From: Candidatus Berkiella cookevillensis | Lineage (GTDB): Bacteria; Pseudomonadota; Gammaproteobacteria; Berkiellales; Berkiellaceae | Length of the DNA: 64,000 bases | Reading direction: 5' to 3' | NCBI RefSeq assembly: GCF_001431315.2 | Contig: NZ_LKHV02000001.1 | Location: 2,604,001 to 2,668,000, forward strand | Shown: one piece after another, positions 53,603 through 63,613 of the stretch | Layout of the letters: each line of letters starts with the position of its first letter | Position numbering within the stretch: position 1 is the stretch's first letter | Program-made: the position numbers and the translations under genes | Notes under the pieces: generated by a model | What the model saw: only the letters and a program-made list of their open reading frames with translations | What the model was told of the DNA's origin: nothing | Databases searched by the model: none

Positions 53603-54670
53603 TTACCAATCTTGAATTTCTGTGTTTTGAAATTCTGTGCTCTCATTCTCTGCTCTGTTAGCAAAGGCTTGTCTATAAACAAGCAATGCTTGCGCAATCT
53701 CTTTGCACATTTCTTGTGTGCCCCTACGCTCAGCAGCAGAAATAACAAAAATAGGCGTATCCTCACCTTTATACGCACGAATGCGTTGCTTGAGCTCATC
53801 AATGCTGGCTGAATCAACGCAGTCTGCTTTATTGAGCACCAACCAGCGTGGCTTCTCCAATAGCTCAGGGCTGAACATTCTTAATTCTTCTTCAATCAAC
53901 AAAATATTGTTGAAGCAATCTTCTTCCAACATATCAACAATGTGCAAGAGAAGGTGTGTGCGTGTGAGATGCTTTAAAAATTGTAAACCTAAACCTGCTC
54001 CCAAATGGGCACCTTCTATAAGACCCGGGATATCTGCAATCACAAAACGCGTTGAACCATCAACACTTACCGTGCCTAACTGAGGATAAGTCGTTGTAAA
54101 AGGATAATCTGCGACTTTGGTCGTGGCATTGGATACCGCTTGAATGAGGGTTGATTTACCCGCATTTGGAAAGCCCACAACCCCCACATCAGCAAGCAAT
54201 TGTAGCTCTAAACGCAATTTACGCTCTTCACCAGGTTTACCCTTGGTCGTCTTGCGCGGTGCGCGGTTTGTCGAGGTTTTAAAATGTACATTTCCTAAAC
54301 CACGTGCGCCGCCTTGTGCAATCAACATCGTTTGGCCATCGGTGATTAACTCAGCTAAGATTTCCTGAGTATCTTCATCTCTAATGATGGTTCCTGCAGG
54401 TACCTTTACCCAGCATGACTCACCATCATGACCACGGCATTGTTTACCATGACCACAATCACCACTTTTGGCTTGAAAAACGGTTTGATAGCGAAAATCA
54501 ATTAAGGTATTGATGGAGGCATCTGCGACAAGATACACATTACCGCCTTTGCCACCATCTCCGCCATCAGGACCACCAAAGGGCACAAATTTCTCACGTC
54601 TAAAACTAGAGGAGCCATTGCCACCTTTACCGGCTTGAACACGGATGATTGCTTCGTCGACGAATTTCAT
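53603..54670 (-). CDS. obgE: GTPase ObgE/CgtA
   Basis: ObgE is a GTPase of 50S ribosome assembly and stringent control. The 355-residue protein has the glycine-rich Obg domain (VQAGKGGNGSSSFRREKFVP, GGDGGKGGNVYLVAD), the G domain with G1 VGFPNAGKSTLIQAV, G3 ADIPGLIEGAHLGAGLG and G4 LVLNKADCV, and a short acidic C-terminus. It lies 70 bases after rpmA in the standard rplU-rpmA-obgE order. Confidence 0.96.
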   Translation of the reverse strand: MKFVDEAIIRVQAGKGGNGSSSFRREKFVPFGGPDGGDGGKGGNVYLVADASINTLIDFRYQTVFQAKSGDCGHGKQCRGHDGESCWVKVPAGTIIRDEDTQEILAELITDGQTMLIAQGGARGLGNVHFKTSTNRAPRKTTKGKPGEERKLRLELQLLADVGVVGFPNAGKSTLIQAVSNATTKVADYPFTTTYPQLGTVSVDGSTRFVIADIPGLIEGAHLGAGLGLQFLKHLTRTHLLLHIVDMLEEDCFNNILLIEEELRMFSPELLEKPRWLVLNKADCVDSASIDELKQRIRAYKGEDTPIFVISAAERRGTQEMCKEIAQALLVYRQAFANRAENESTEFQNTEIQDW

Positions 54671-54740
54671 ATCTTGTTACTACTTTATTGAAGACCCTCT
54701 ACTAAATACACTTTAGCAAAAGGTCTTGGGAATCATTCTA

Positions 54741-55028
54741 TTAAGCTTGTGCGGGAATTTGTTGTGCGGAGTCAGCGGGGATAATGCTAACAGTGCGGCG
54801 ATTTAATCGACCAGTCACTTTAAAGTTAATATATCCTGATACTTTTGCAAATAAAGTATAATCACTGCCTTGGCCTACAAATACACCTGGATGAAATTTG
54901 GTACCCTTTTGTCTGACAATAATGCTGCCAGCTGTTACCCATTCACCACCATAACGCTTAACACCTAAATACTTCGGGTTAGAATCTCGACCATTGCGAG
55001 TACTACCGCCTGCTTTCTTATGTGCCAT
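54741..55028 (-). CDS. rpmA: 50S ribosomal protein L27
   Basis: The 95-residue protein begins [17 protein letters not shown], then [22 protein letters not shown] and [17 protein letters not shown]. This is L27 without the N-terminal cleaved extension of Firmicutes. It follows rplU by 51 bases. Confidence 0.97.
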   Translation of the reverse strand: MAHKKAGGSTRNGRDSNPKYLGVKRYGGEWVTAGSIIVRQKGTKFHPGVFVGQGSDYTLFAKVSGYINFKVTGRLNRRTVSIIPADSAQQIPAQA

Positions 55029-55079
55029 TTCTGCCCCTTGTTATTTTTCTTTAACGCAGCGAGCAACCTTCGAAAAGGA

Positions 55080-55415
55080 TTATGCTGCTTGTATATTAGT
55101 AATTTCGATTTCAGTAAACGATTGGCGATGCCCTTGTTTACGACGGTAGGTTTTACGTCTTCTCATTTTGATAATGGTTACTTTATCACCACGACCATGT
55201 TGAACAATCTTAGCTTCAACAGTAGCTTTATCAAGGAAAGGAGCACCTACTTGGATTTTTTCACCTTCACTAACAAGCAACACAGCTTCTTTGCTGAATA
55301 CAATTTTATTTCCTGGTTCGCCAACCAACTTTTCAACTTGGAGCTTTTGACCAACCTTAACACGGTATTGCTTGCCCCCAGTGGCGATGACGGCAGTGGG
55401 ATTTAATTCACTCAC
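55080..55415 (-). CDS. rplU: 50S ribosomal protein L21, GTG start
   Basis: The 111-residue protein contains [44 protein letters not shown] and [19 protein letters not shown], diagnostic of L21. A GTG at 55415, four bases after GGAGAG, is the best start; a TTG four codons upstream overlaps that ribosome site. The N-terminus VSELNPT is about eight residues longer than in E. coli L21. Confidence 0.94.
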   Translation of the reverse strand: MSELNPTAVIATGGKQYRVKVGQKLQVEKLVGEPGNKIVFSKEAVLLVSEGEKIQVGAPFLDKATVEAKIVQHGRGDKVTIIKMRRRKTYRRKQGHRQSFTEIEITNIQAA

Positions 55416-55584
55416 AGGACTCTCCAAATTTATTTAACTTTTACTTTCTATCAGGCTTTCGCCACGATTCGCTTGAGCCTTGGACATCAAGCATAAGGCC
55501 AAAAATTTTACTTTAATTCTTAGTAAAAAAGCAATAATTTAGTGTATCCTAACTAAACTATTAAATAATTAAGCAAGTTAACAC

Positions 55585-56553
55585 ATGACTATTCAGCCCC
55601 TGCGACAATGTGTAAGCAGCGAATTACAAGCTGTTGATACGCTTATTGTCAGTAGTTTGGAATCCAAGGTTGAGACAGTTAACCAGATAGGGCATTACAT
55701 TGTCAACAGTGGCGGCAAACGAATTCGCCCTTTAGTTGTTTTGCTTTCTGGTAAAGCCTGCCAGGCTCAGTCCGAAGAAGCAATCGCAATGGCCACCATC
55801 ATAGAGTTTATCCATACAGCAACACTATTGCACGATGATGTTGTCGATCGCTCACTCTTGCGTAGAGGCATACCCACTGCAAATGCTGTCTGGGATAATG
55901 CCTCAGCTGTTTTGGTTGGAGACTTCATCTACTCACGCGCTTTTCAAATGATTGCTAGGCTTAAGAATGCAGAAGCCACTGAGATATTAGCAGAAACCAC
56001 CAATGTGATTGCTGAAGGGGAAGTTTTGCAACTAACCCACAGACAACAACCCGACATCAGTGAAGCGCAATATCTACGCGTCATTGAATATAAAACAGCA
56101 AAGCTCTTTGAAGCCGCTTGCCAACTCGGTGCTGTGCTAGGCAATCAATCTCGCACTATTAAACAAATGCTTGCCTCCTATGGTAAGCATATTGGTATTG
56201 CCTTTCAGTTAGTCGATGATTTACTAGACTATCAAAGCAATAACCCAGATTGGGGCAAAAATATTGGCGACGATCTGGCGGAAGGCAAGGCTACCCTGCC
56301 ATTGATTTATGGGATGCAACACGGGGATGCAGCGCTTGCCGAGCTAATTAAAAGCGCCATTCTCAACAAAGGCTCTGATAAATTAGCTGAGATACAAAGT
56401 GGCATTGTGTCATCTGGTGCGATTGATTACACTATGCGCTTGGCCTCTGAAGCCATCAGAAATGCCAAAAAAGCTTTAACGCTGCTTCCCGATACAGACT
56501 ATAAAGCAGCCTTGAATGATTTAGCAGATTTTGTTGTCGCAAGAAATTATTAG
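55585..56553 (+). CDS. ispB: Octaprenyl diphosphate synthase
   Basis: IspB makes the ubiquinone side-chain precursor from IPP. The 322-residue trans-prenyltransferase has the first Asp-rich motif LLHDDVVDRSLLRRG, the second QLVDDLLDYQ, and GGKRIRPLVVLL. The KTAKLFEAACQLGA and GDDLAEGKATLPLIY stretches are typical of IspB. Divergent from rplU, as in most gammaproteobacteria. Confidence 0.95.
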   Translation: MTIQPLRQCVSSELQAVDTLIVSSLESKVETVNQIGHYIVNSGGKRIRPLVVLLSGKACQAQSEEAIAMATIIEFIHTATLLHDDVVDRSLLRRGIPTANAVWDNASAVLVGDFIYSRAFQMIARLKNAEATEILAETTNVIAEGEVLQLTHRQQPDISEAQYLRVIEYKTAKLFEAACQLGAVLGNQSRTIKQMLASYGKHIGIAFQLVDDLLDYQSNNPDWGKNIGDDLAEGKATLPLIYGMQHGDAALAELIKSAILNKGSDKLAEIQSGIVSSGAIDYTMRLASEAIRNAKKALTLLPDTDYKAALNDLADFVVARNY

Positions 56554-56555
56554 TG

Positions 56556-56880
56556 GTGAAGCAACCGGAATGTATGAAAATACATGGGACTACAAAACTA
56601 CGAAAACAAGACGGTATAAAGCGAAAGCACAAAATTCATTGCTCGAAGTGCTTTTGTTTTAGGCAAGGCGTCGAGTAATGAGCAACCGGAGTGTACGCAA
56701 GTACATGAGGATTGCGAAACTACGAAGACAACACAGCATAAAGCGAAAGCACAAAATTCATTGCTCGAAGTGCTTTTGTTTTAGGCAAGGCGTCGAGTAA
56801 TGAGCAACCGGAGTGTACGCAAGTACATGAGGATTGCGAAACTACGAAGACAACACAGCATAAAGCGAAAGCACAAAGAG
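56556..56880 (+). repeat. Tandem array of palindromic elements (locus D) upstream of tRNA-Pro
   Basis: GTACATGAGGATTGCGAAAC occurs at 56701 and 56823, a 122-base period, and a diverged copy is at 56580. Each unit contains TTTTAGGCAAGGCGTCGAG, GAGCAACCGGAGTGTAC, a short spacer, GTACATGAGGATTGCGA, CGAAGACAACACAGC, and the stem AAAGCAC / GTGCTTT. It is the family of loci A, B and C, although the outer arms differ from those of locus A. The array begins right after the ispB stop and ends 6-10 bases before tRNA-Pro. Confidence 0.85.
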
Positions 56881-56886
56881 CAAAAG

Positions 56887-56963
56887 CGGGGTGTAGCTCA
56901 GCCTGGTAGAGCACTGCGTTCGGGACGCAGGGGTCGTAGGTTCAAATCCTGTCATCCCGACCA
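56887..56963 (+). tRNA. tRNA-Pro (anticodon CGG)
   Basis: The acceptor CGGGGTG pairs with CATCCCG (one G-T). The anticodon arm CTGCG-TTCGGGA-CGCAG gives anticodon CGG. The T arm is TAGG-TTCAAAT-CCTG, with discriminator A and encoded CCA at 56961-56963. Total 77 bases. Confidence 0.94.
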
Positions 56964-57047
56964 AACACACAAGGTCCGTTCTTGAGCTGATAACTTAGCT
57001 AAAATTTTAATTTTCAAACTTGTTTATAAAGATCATAATCAATACAT

Positions 57048-57449
57048 TCAGCATCTTCTAAATACTTTATTACCAAGCATTTGTACTGTCTCGGACTCCA
57101 CGATTTGATTGACTACTTTCTTTGTAGGCTCATATAGGCCATATGCCGTCGCTGCACTAACAATCAGGCAATCCGATAGATCTTCTTGGCCATTTAATGC
57201 TCGATAAGTAGCAAACCCAAATAATAGCGTTTGAGCAAGATTTTTCGTCAAGTCGCTCTCATTTTGCGCAATATCAGCGGTAATATCGATCGCGGGATCA
57301 GCAATGATTTGGTTCGTATCATTCAAATAAGCCAAGCGCTCCAACTCTATTTTTCTTTTTGAGTGCAAACATACATTGACCAAGCTTTTCATTGAAGCAA
57401 CACTTGTAGACACAACACGCCATAGAAAAGGAACATTGAAGTTAAGCAT
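57048..57449 (-). CDS. Orphan small protein of unknown function
   Basis: The 133-residue product is not recognised. It has a basic N-terminal part with a possible amphipathic segment (NVPFLWRVVSTSVASMKSLVNVCL). A mixed helical part follows, with a mildly hydrophobic stretch (DCLIVSAATAYGLYEPTKK). The start at 57449 follows AGGA; the frame extends to 57467. Lies between tRNA-Pro and a divergent orphan gene. Confidence 0.5.
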   Translation of the reverse strand: MLNFNVPFLWRVVSTSVASMKSLVNVCLHSKRKIELERLAYLNDTNQIIADPAIDITADIAQNESDLTKNLAQTLLFGFATYRALNGQEDLSDCLIVSAATAYGLYEPTKKVVNQIVESETVQMLGNKVFRRC

Positions 57450-57570
57450 TTTATTCCTATATGCCATTTTTGATTACAATTTCAACATCTTAATACAAGC
57501 CAATTATTTTATGAACTTTTTCTCCCTGTTGTCAGACTAAACTCAAAACAATAAACAACAGAGCGTGTAT

Positions 57571-59043
57571 ATGCTAAATTCCCCTGATCTAAATGACAGC
57601 CATCATGCAAACACAAATGCAATAGGATTATTTGAAGATCTTGCAGGTCAAACTCGTTTAAAAGAAGCTTATGAACATCTATTAAAGGCTGACACTGGTA
57701 TTGTGGGTAAATTTTTTAATATCCTCAACGCCTTTACAGATAGAGAAGATATAAAAAGCTGCGAAATTGCAGAAAATGCCTTGGTTGATTTTTTTGCTCA
57801 ACTCAATATTGATTTCAGAGCCGGGCTCTCTGATATTACACAACTCACTGCTCACCATTTAGAAAATGATTTACAGCGCCAACAAGCATTATATTTATTG
57901 TGTTATACACACCTTAACCTGAATGTGAGTTCTGGCGGAAAAATTACAACAAAATATGTTTTTGATGATCAATCACAAAAAGAAATTGAAGCCGTGCTGA
58001 TGGCGCTAGAGGACGTGCAATTTGGACCTGCGTATTATATGCATACAAAACTTTCTCATGTTGATCCCGATCATACTCCTACCTTAATGCTGCAAGGCGC
58101 ACGATTAGGAAATATAGAGTCTCGTTATGCCTATGTTGCTCGATATCTAAGCCATCTGGCAGGAACAGCGATTATGGCAACGCCACCCGCATTTGAATTT
58201 CCAGAAGGAATAGATCAACAAATAATGATAGCATGGATAAAAGAAACCAAAAATACAGGATATACAGCAGGCGTATCCAACATACAAAATTTTATTAGCA
58301 ATGTATTTGGGGCACTGGGTGCCATACATCAACCACCAGAAAAACAAGTGACCGATGCACAAAAAGCACGACTCATTGAAATGGCAGAACTCGTTAAAGC
58401 TATTTCTGACGATAAAAAAGTGAATAAAGCGATTGATACTATTTTAAATATGGATGTAAAAAATAAATCATACGAGGAAATAAAAGAAAAATATCTCCAG
58501 ATTGTAAAAGAGGCTGATCAATATCTTTCAGAACAATACAGCACCCCTCTTAAGCGAACGCCTTTGAAAATAGAACAATGTTTGTTCGATGGAGAATTAA
58601 ATGCTATGCAAATGCAAATGGAGCAAGAAAGAAGCCGTTTACAAGCACTGAATTCTGCAACCGCAAATATTTTTAATAAACCTATAGAAAAAATGGAAAA
58701 ACACAGGGCAATGTTATTAAATGCACAGGATCAAAAAGAGACTAAAAAAGTTTTAGGAAAAGTGAAAGCGAACATAGGACTCTTACATGAAGAGGTCAAA
58801 GAAGCAGAAGAAGTTTCGCACTCCTTTAGAGCATTCATGAAAAGAACCGCCAATAAAATAAAAAATTGGTTATATAATAAATTCAATATTGAAACCGAAA
58901 AATCCTCTTTAAAGACACCTGTTATTGTTAAAACTTATGACATGAAAACAGAAGCCAATAAATTACTTAAAAAGGCCGCTATGCCTCCTAAACAATCTGA
59001 TAAAACACCCGAACATATTGCGAAGAAACCCAAGCACACCTAA
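57571..59043 (+). CDS. Orphan helical, coiled-coil protein of unknown function
   Basis: The 490-residue product has no signal peptide or recognised domain. Residues about 1-250 are mixed helical and include a weakly hydrophobic Gly/Ala segment near YLSHLAGTAIMATPPAF. Residues 270-470 are strongly charged and likely coiled coil (MQMEQERSRLQALNSATANIF, VKANIGLLHEEVKEAEEVSHS). The tail is Lys/Pro-rich, ending HIAKKPKHT. A large soluble orphan of this make-up is compatible with a secreted effector but there is no direct evidence. The ATG at 57571 is preferred to the GTG at 57565. Ends 118 bases before the split phosphoesterase. Confidence 0.55.
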   Translation: MLNSPDLNDSHHANTNAIGLFEDLAGQTRLKEAYEHLLKADTGIVGKFFNILNAFTDREDIKSCEIAENALVDFFAQLNIDFRAGLSDITQLTAHHLENDLQRQQALYLLCYTHLNLNVSSGGKITTKYVFDDQSQKEIEAVLMALEDVQFGPAYYMHTKLSHVDPDHTPTLMLQGARLGNIESRYAYVARYLSHLAGTAIMATPPAFEFPEGIDQQIMIAWIKETKNTGYTAGVSNIQNFISNVFGALGAIHQPPEKQVTDAQKARLIEMAELVKAISDDKKVNKAIDTILNMDVKNKSYEEIKEKYLQIVKEADQYLSEQYSTPLKRTPLKIEQCLFDGELNAMQMQMEQERSRLQALNSATANIFNKPIEKMEKHRAMLLNAQDQKETKKVLGKVKANIGLLHEEVKEAEEVSHSFRAFMKRTANKIKNWLYNKFNIETEKSSLKTPVIVKTYDMKTEANKLLKKAAMPPKQSDKTPEHIAKKPKHT

Positions 59044-59520
59044 AGATTATTTCTTTTTAATCTGCTTGACTTCACAAGAATTTTCATTATTTAATCGAAG
59101 GGCATTCAAGCTAGAATTTAACTAGAAGCTGTCTCAAAAAGAGATCAAAGGAGATTGACTCATGCCCAACATTGCCACTCTTATTTTAGGCGTACCGCAA
59201 TATCATGCGGACACCCAAAGCTCTAGCGCAAAACTTGCCGTAACTTTCGAAGAAAATGTCCAGGTAGACGACTTATATTTAGAAGTAAAAATAGCGGATC
59301 GCCTTTATAAAATACCTGGTATCGTAAAAGATGCAAAAGAAGCCTATCCTGAGCAACACGCAGATTCAAGCCAACCTAATTCTGCCATACAAACCTCAAG
59401 CAAGCATATACATTTTTCAATTGAAGATCTGATCCCTAATCAATCTTTTACTTATAAAGTAAAATCAAAAACCAAACAAGCTATCTACGAATCCCCGTAT
59501 TGCCTCATAGCAAAACCTAA

Positions 59521-60920
59521 CCCAAGGGGTCGTTCGTTGCCTCATAACTAAAGTAACCGAGAACATTTAATTCAAAGACTTTTATTTTGTTAAAAGCAGA
59601 TAAAAAACAAACAGTAAGCTCGAGGCCGTTGCTGAATAGATATGCAATATTCATCTTTCTTCTCCTTAGAGTCGTTGCCTCACATTTGAACTAACTTTTA
59701 TGTGCTTAAATATTTCAACCAATTTTGTTTCTATTATTTTCTTAAGTGTAAACGGATTAAGGGTTGCATGAATAGCCTGTAGTTTTTCTTTTGTGGTATC
59801 TGCAACAGAATCTGACTCTAATACCCGCTCATAAGGCGTTTTTGCAGGTTCATATTGTTTCTTGTATTTAGCGCCAATACGCTCTTTGCTTTTTAGCTTC
59901 ATCGATGGCATGAAGTGATTTTGAAGCAGGCTCCATTCGTTTCGGTATAAATCATTCATCAAAACAACCGTTTTCTTTTTGTCTAGCCTGTCATACCCAA
60001 ATAGGTTTCGCACATGCGTCCAATTTTTCTGTTCTACATGAGCATTATCATTCTTTTTATAGGGGCGTGAACGTGTAAACTGAACAGGCTTTTCTCTTTT
60101 AGTAAAATAATCATGTAATGCATGATTAATAAACTCACCGCCGTTATCACAATCAAACCCTAAAACCTCAAAGGGTAAAACCTTTTCTATATCACTGATA
60201 CGTTCATAAACAAGGCCACCTTCTTTATTCCACATGGCTCGATTTTCTGTCCAACCTGTAAAAATATCTGTAACGGTTAGACTCCAAGCAAAACGACCAG
60301 CAACACTATCGCCACAGTGCGCAACAGTGTCTGCTTCCACATAACCTGGCCGTGTTATATCCCAATGACTAAATTGTATTTGTATATGAGATGCCAGGTT
60401 TGGTTGCACAGCGTCCTTTAAGTTTGTTTGTCGCTCGTATAGGCTTTAGTAAGCGATCGATAGTAGCAGGGCTAATTGATAATAGCCGGTGCCTTATTTC
60501 AGGTGCTAGAGAGCCATAGGTTGACTCATAGCTTGGCAGCCAGAGTTTAATGATGGGTTTTAGCCTTTTGCCACAGGGTTGGTCGGCGGTAAACCAAATC
60601 TGCTTTAATGGCTCTAAGAGGGCGGGTTTATCATACACTGGTTTTAATCCCGCTCTCTTTTTTTCCTTAACTGGTTTCTTCTTTAGTAGCTGAATCGCAT
60701 ATTTTCTATTGTATCCACATACAGCACAAAACTCATTGAGTATTGCACTCTTTTTTGACCTATCAGCATTCACGTATCGCAACAAAATCGCTTGAAGATA
60801 GCTCTTTTTTTCTTGATACCCCATATGTGTAACCTCCTGTTCCCTGGTTACTTTTAATATGAGGCAACGAAGCCTACTTTGCGTTCATAGAGTTAGATTT
60901 AATTTGAGGCAATTCGATCC
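59521..60920 (-). mobile_element. Insertion sequence, about 1.4 kb, inserted in the PhoD-like gene
   Basis: Flanks are CCTAA at 59516-59520 and again at 60921-60925, a likely 5-base target duplication. Each end carries two copies of a terminal motif: outer left at 59533-59558 (TTCGTTGCCTCATAACTAAA), inner left at 59672-59695, inner right at 60846-60871 (inverted, 23 of 26 bases like outer left), and outer right at 60892-60917 (inverted). It contains one frameshifted transposase reading leftward. Exact tips are uncertain, as the outermost 10 bases are not well matched. Family not assigned. Confidence 0.8.
59666..60824 (-). pseudogene. DDE (rve-type) transposase, frameshifted
   Basis: Two overlapping frames encode one transposase. 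The first (60824 to 60369, 151 codons) has MGYQEKKSYLQAILLRYVNA, a helix-turn-helix region (GYNRKYAIQLLKKK) and ends after GRCATKPGISYTNTI. The second, open from about 60409 to 59666, continues FSHWDITRPGYVEADTVAHC, GFDCDNGGEFIN and NAHVEQKNWTHVR, the three DDE residues of an integrase-like core. Homologous families keep TKPG and PGYxEADxVAHCG in one protein. No A-rich slippery site is visible at the junction (60369-60409), so a disabling indel is more likely than programmed frameshifting. Confidence 0.8.
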
Positions 60921-62635
60921 CCTAATGTTTTACACGATAAAAAAACCAGACATCAGGCAGTAACTGTCAAAGCCCCACCTGCAGATAATTTTGAAGGCAA
61001 AATTAGAATAGGCTTTGGCGCAGATCAAGAAATCATGGATGTCATTCAAGCAATTAAAGCAGATGATAAAATAGCAAAATTATTTGGTTTAAGCTTAGAT
61101 CAAAGTGAAACCACAACTAAGATTTATGAGTTATTAGCGCAGAAAAATCTTGACCTCTTCATTCATGGTGGCGATCTGATGTATGGAGAGAATTCGCTTC
61201 CCAAAGAGATGGTTACTACCCTGGAAGAATTTCGCCATCATCTCTATTTAGATTTTCATCAAATTGTTCGCATGGCTCTAAAACAAATATATGCTTTAAG
61301 AGGCTTAGATGATCATGATCTTGGTCGTAATAATGCATCTAAAGAAGCGGTTGATGCAGATCCCCATGCCTTTGAAAATGCACTGAATGCCTTTAATGAA
61401 TTTTTCCCTGTTCCAACGGAAGAAGCAGATCAACATCGCGGATCTTTTTTTAAAACAAAATTTGGACCAATTGAAATCTGGTGCTTAAATACTCGTCTCT
61501 ACAATACAGAAGGCAAGTCTTTGCTTGGCGATGCGCAGTTTAAATGGCTCGAAGAAACCTTAAGTGCTTCTACCGCAAAAGTTAAACTTGTACTCACCCC
61601 TCTACCGTTGGTGATGGGGAAAAAGCCTGCCGAAGATCATCGTGGCAATGCCCAAGCTTGGCTAAAACTCGTTAATCTGCTCTTTGATCATAATGTAAAT
61701 GGTGTTCTTTCAGCGGATATTCATGCTCGCTCACGTGTTGATCTGGTAAGGGAGATAGAGGGTGAACGAAAAGAAATGTTCCAAATTATCAGTGGTGCCT
61801 TAGGCGGCCGCCCGCAATCTATTTCCAAAGCAGAAAGAAAACAACTGCCCACACCATTGCTGCCCGAAGGATTATCGGCAGATGAGAAGGCAAGCTTCAG
61901 TGCCAGCCGTGTTCGCTCCTACTATACGCCTTTACACAGCCCAACGGATGTACCTTTACTTGGTGGAATTGGTAGGTTACCACTGGGCAAAAAGAAAAGG
62001 CGCGCCTATAAAGATGAAGCGTGGGTCGGCAAATCTTATGCTAGTGGTCAGTATGGTGTCGATCTCCTAGAAATTGATACGCAAGCAAATACCATTCATT
62101 CAAGCTATGTTGCTGTTGGCAAAAAGGGCTCAAAAGATGTTTTTACGGATGAAGCAACTTATTCTTTGCAAACACATATAGCCCCAAAGAAAGATCTTCA
62201 TGACACACTCGCTGACTATATGAGTTCTTCCGCAGAAGAAAAAGATGAAATTTTAGCTCTGTCAGTCAAACCTACTAAAACACCCATTCTTTTATCTAAG
62301 CATGTAGTCCAAGCTCAAGATATCCCCACTGCTGATAGTACTGTCAGTAAAGACAAAGAAAAGAAACGCAAAGATGTTAAGACTAAGGCTGTAATCTAAA
62401 TCAATAAGCGAAGTGCAAATATGTGCTTCGCTTATCCCATCAAAAACGCTCTAAACAGTATGGGACAGCCACAACAGTGTTTGTTAAGTAACACAATATA
62501 TGTATTCTGCTTTCAATTACCACGCCTTGCGTGTACTATTCACCTTTGCTTGAATGTAGCTTGCCTAAAGCTTTGTTAAGTCTCTTTCATATCTACTTTT
62601 GATTCAACGTGAAGACTTCTATAGGAGGGTAAAGC

Positions 62636-63574
62636 ATGCCCTGGGTGCTTGTACTATTTGCTTTATTTGCTGGCCTATTTACCTTAAGTAAATCAGCGCT
62701 TGAATACTCAGAACCCTTCTTTTTAATCGGCTCGCGCATGCTGTTTGCGGGTATATTGCTGCTTGGTCATCAATTTCTGTTTCAACGCAAAAACATCAAG
62801 CTAAAGCTTAACCACATTCTGCCTCTCTTTTTGCTCGGACTCGTCAGCATTTACATTACCAACATTGCTGAGATCTGGGGACTACAATTTATGAGTTCCT
62901 CAAAGGCATGCCTAATTTATAGCTTATCTCCTTACGTGGCTGCCTTATTTGCTTATTTTATGCTACAGGAACGTTTGTCTTTAAAGAAATGGGTTGGGCT
63001 GTGTATAGGTTTTATCGGTATATTGCCCATTCTTTTTGCTGACTACTCCATGCAAAGCTTCTCAAAAGAAATCTTTATTTTCTCTCGTGGTGAGATAGCA
63101 CTGCTTATTGCCGTATTTGCTAGCGTTTATGGCTGGATTTTACTGAAGAAAATTATTAATGATTTTAAACACTCGCCTATCTTAGCCAATGGCTTCGCAA
63201 TGGTGATTGGTGGAACTTTTGCCCTCTTTCACTCGTATTTAAGTGGTGAAACTTGGTCTCCTATTCCCGTCATTAATGCACAATACGCAGCTTATATTGA
63301 ATGCGCATTGTGGATGACCCTTATTTCAAACATTATTTGCTACAACCTATATGGTTACCTGTTAAAGCGCTTTACAGCCACCTTCATGGCGTTGGCAGGA
63401 TTGGTTACCCCACTGTTTGCCACCTTTTTTGGATGGTACTTCCTTAATGAAACCATTACTTGGCATTATTTCGGCTCTATGATTATTTTTTCTATCGGTC
63501 TCATTATCTTTTATCAAGAAGAGCTACAAACTAATTTTGATGCTCCTATTGAAGGCAGAGAAGCAAATTCATAA
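62636..63574 (+). CDS. EamA/DMT family transporter
   Basis: The 312-residue protein has ten predicted transmembrane helices arranged as two EamA repeats: one ends in LSPYVAALFAYFMLQERLSLKKWVGLCIGFIGI, seen in parts, and the second in LAGLVTPLFATFFGWYFLNETITWHYFGSMIIFSIG. DMT proteins export or exchange metabolites; the substrate is not predictable. GGAGGG precedes the start by 7 bases. The 236 bases upstream hold no gene. Confidence 0.85.
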   Translation: MPWVLVLFALFAGLFTLSKSALEYSEPFFLIGSRMLFAGILLLGHQFLFQRKNIKLKLNHILPLFLLGLVSIYITNIAEIWGLQFMSSSKACLIYSLSPYVAALFAYFMLQERLSLKKWVGLCIGFIGILPILFADYSMQSFSKEIFIFSRGEIALLIAVFASVYGWILLKKIINDFKHSPILANGFAMVIGGTFALFHSYLSGETWSPIPVINAQYAAYIECALWMTLISNIICYNLYGYLLKRFTATFMALAGLVTPLFATFFGWYFLNETITWHYFGSMIIFSIGLIIFYQEELQTNFDAPIEGREANS

Positions 63575-63613
63575 ATATGATGGTGCGCTAGAATTTCTTT
63601 TTTAGCGCACATT

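Larger units (their letters stand above)
59162..62399 (+). pseudogene. PhoD-like metallophosphoesterase gene split by an insertion sequence
   Basis: The 5' part (59162-59520) encodes an N-terminal beta-domain (FSIEDLIPNQSFTYKVKSK), as precedes the catalytic domain in PhoD proteins. The 3' part (from 60926) continues NVLHDKKTRHQ and contains IRIGFGADQE, FIHGGDLMYGEN, RGLDDHDLGRNN and GVLSADIHAR, matching PhoD metal-binding motifs. Removing 59521-60925 rejoins CCTAA to T GTT in frame, giving a 610-codon gene. AAGGAG precedes the start at 59162. The 3' piece has an internal ATG at 61035 that could give 454 residues, but it has no good ribosome site. The C-terminal 60 residues are Lys/Asp-rich. 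Confidence 0.8.

Noticed and set aside
60369-60409. Programmed frameshift in the transposase
   Set aside because: No A AAA AAG-type slippery heptamer or downstream stem is visible at the overlap; a plain indel explains it.
59526-60922. Prophage or integrative element around the split phosphoesterase
   Set aside because: Only one transposase is present, with no integrase, phage structural or replication genes, and no tRNA-end duplication.
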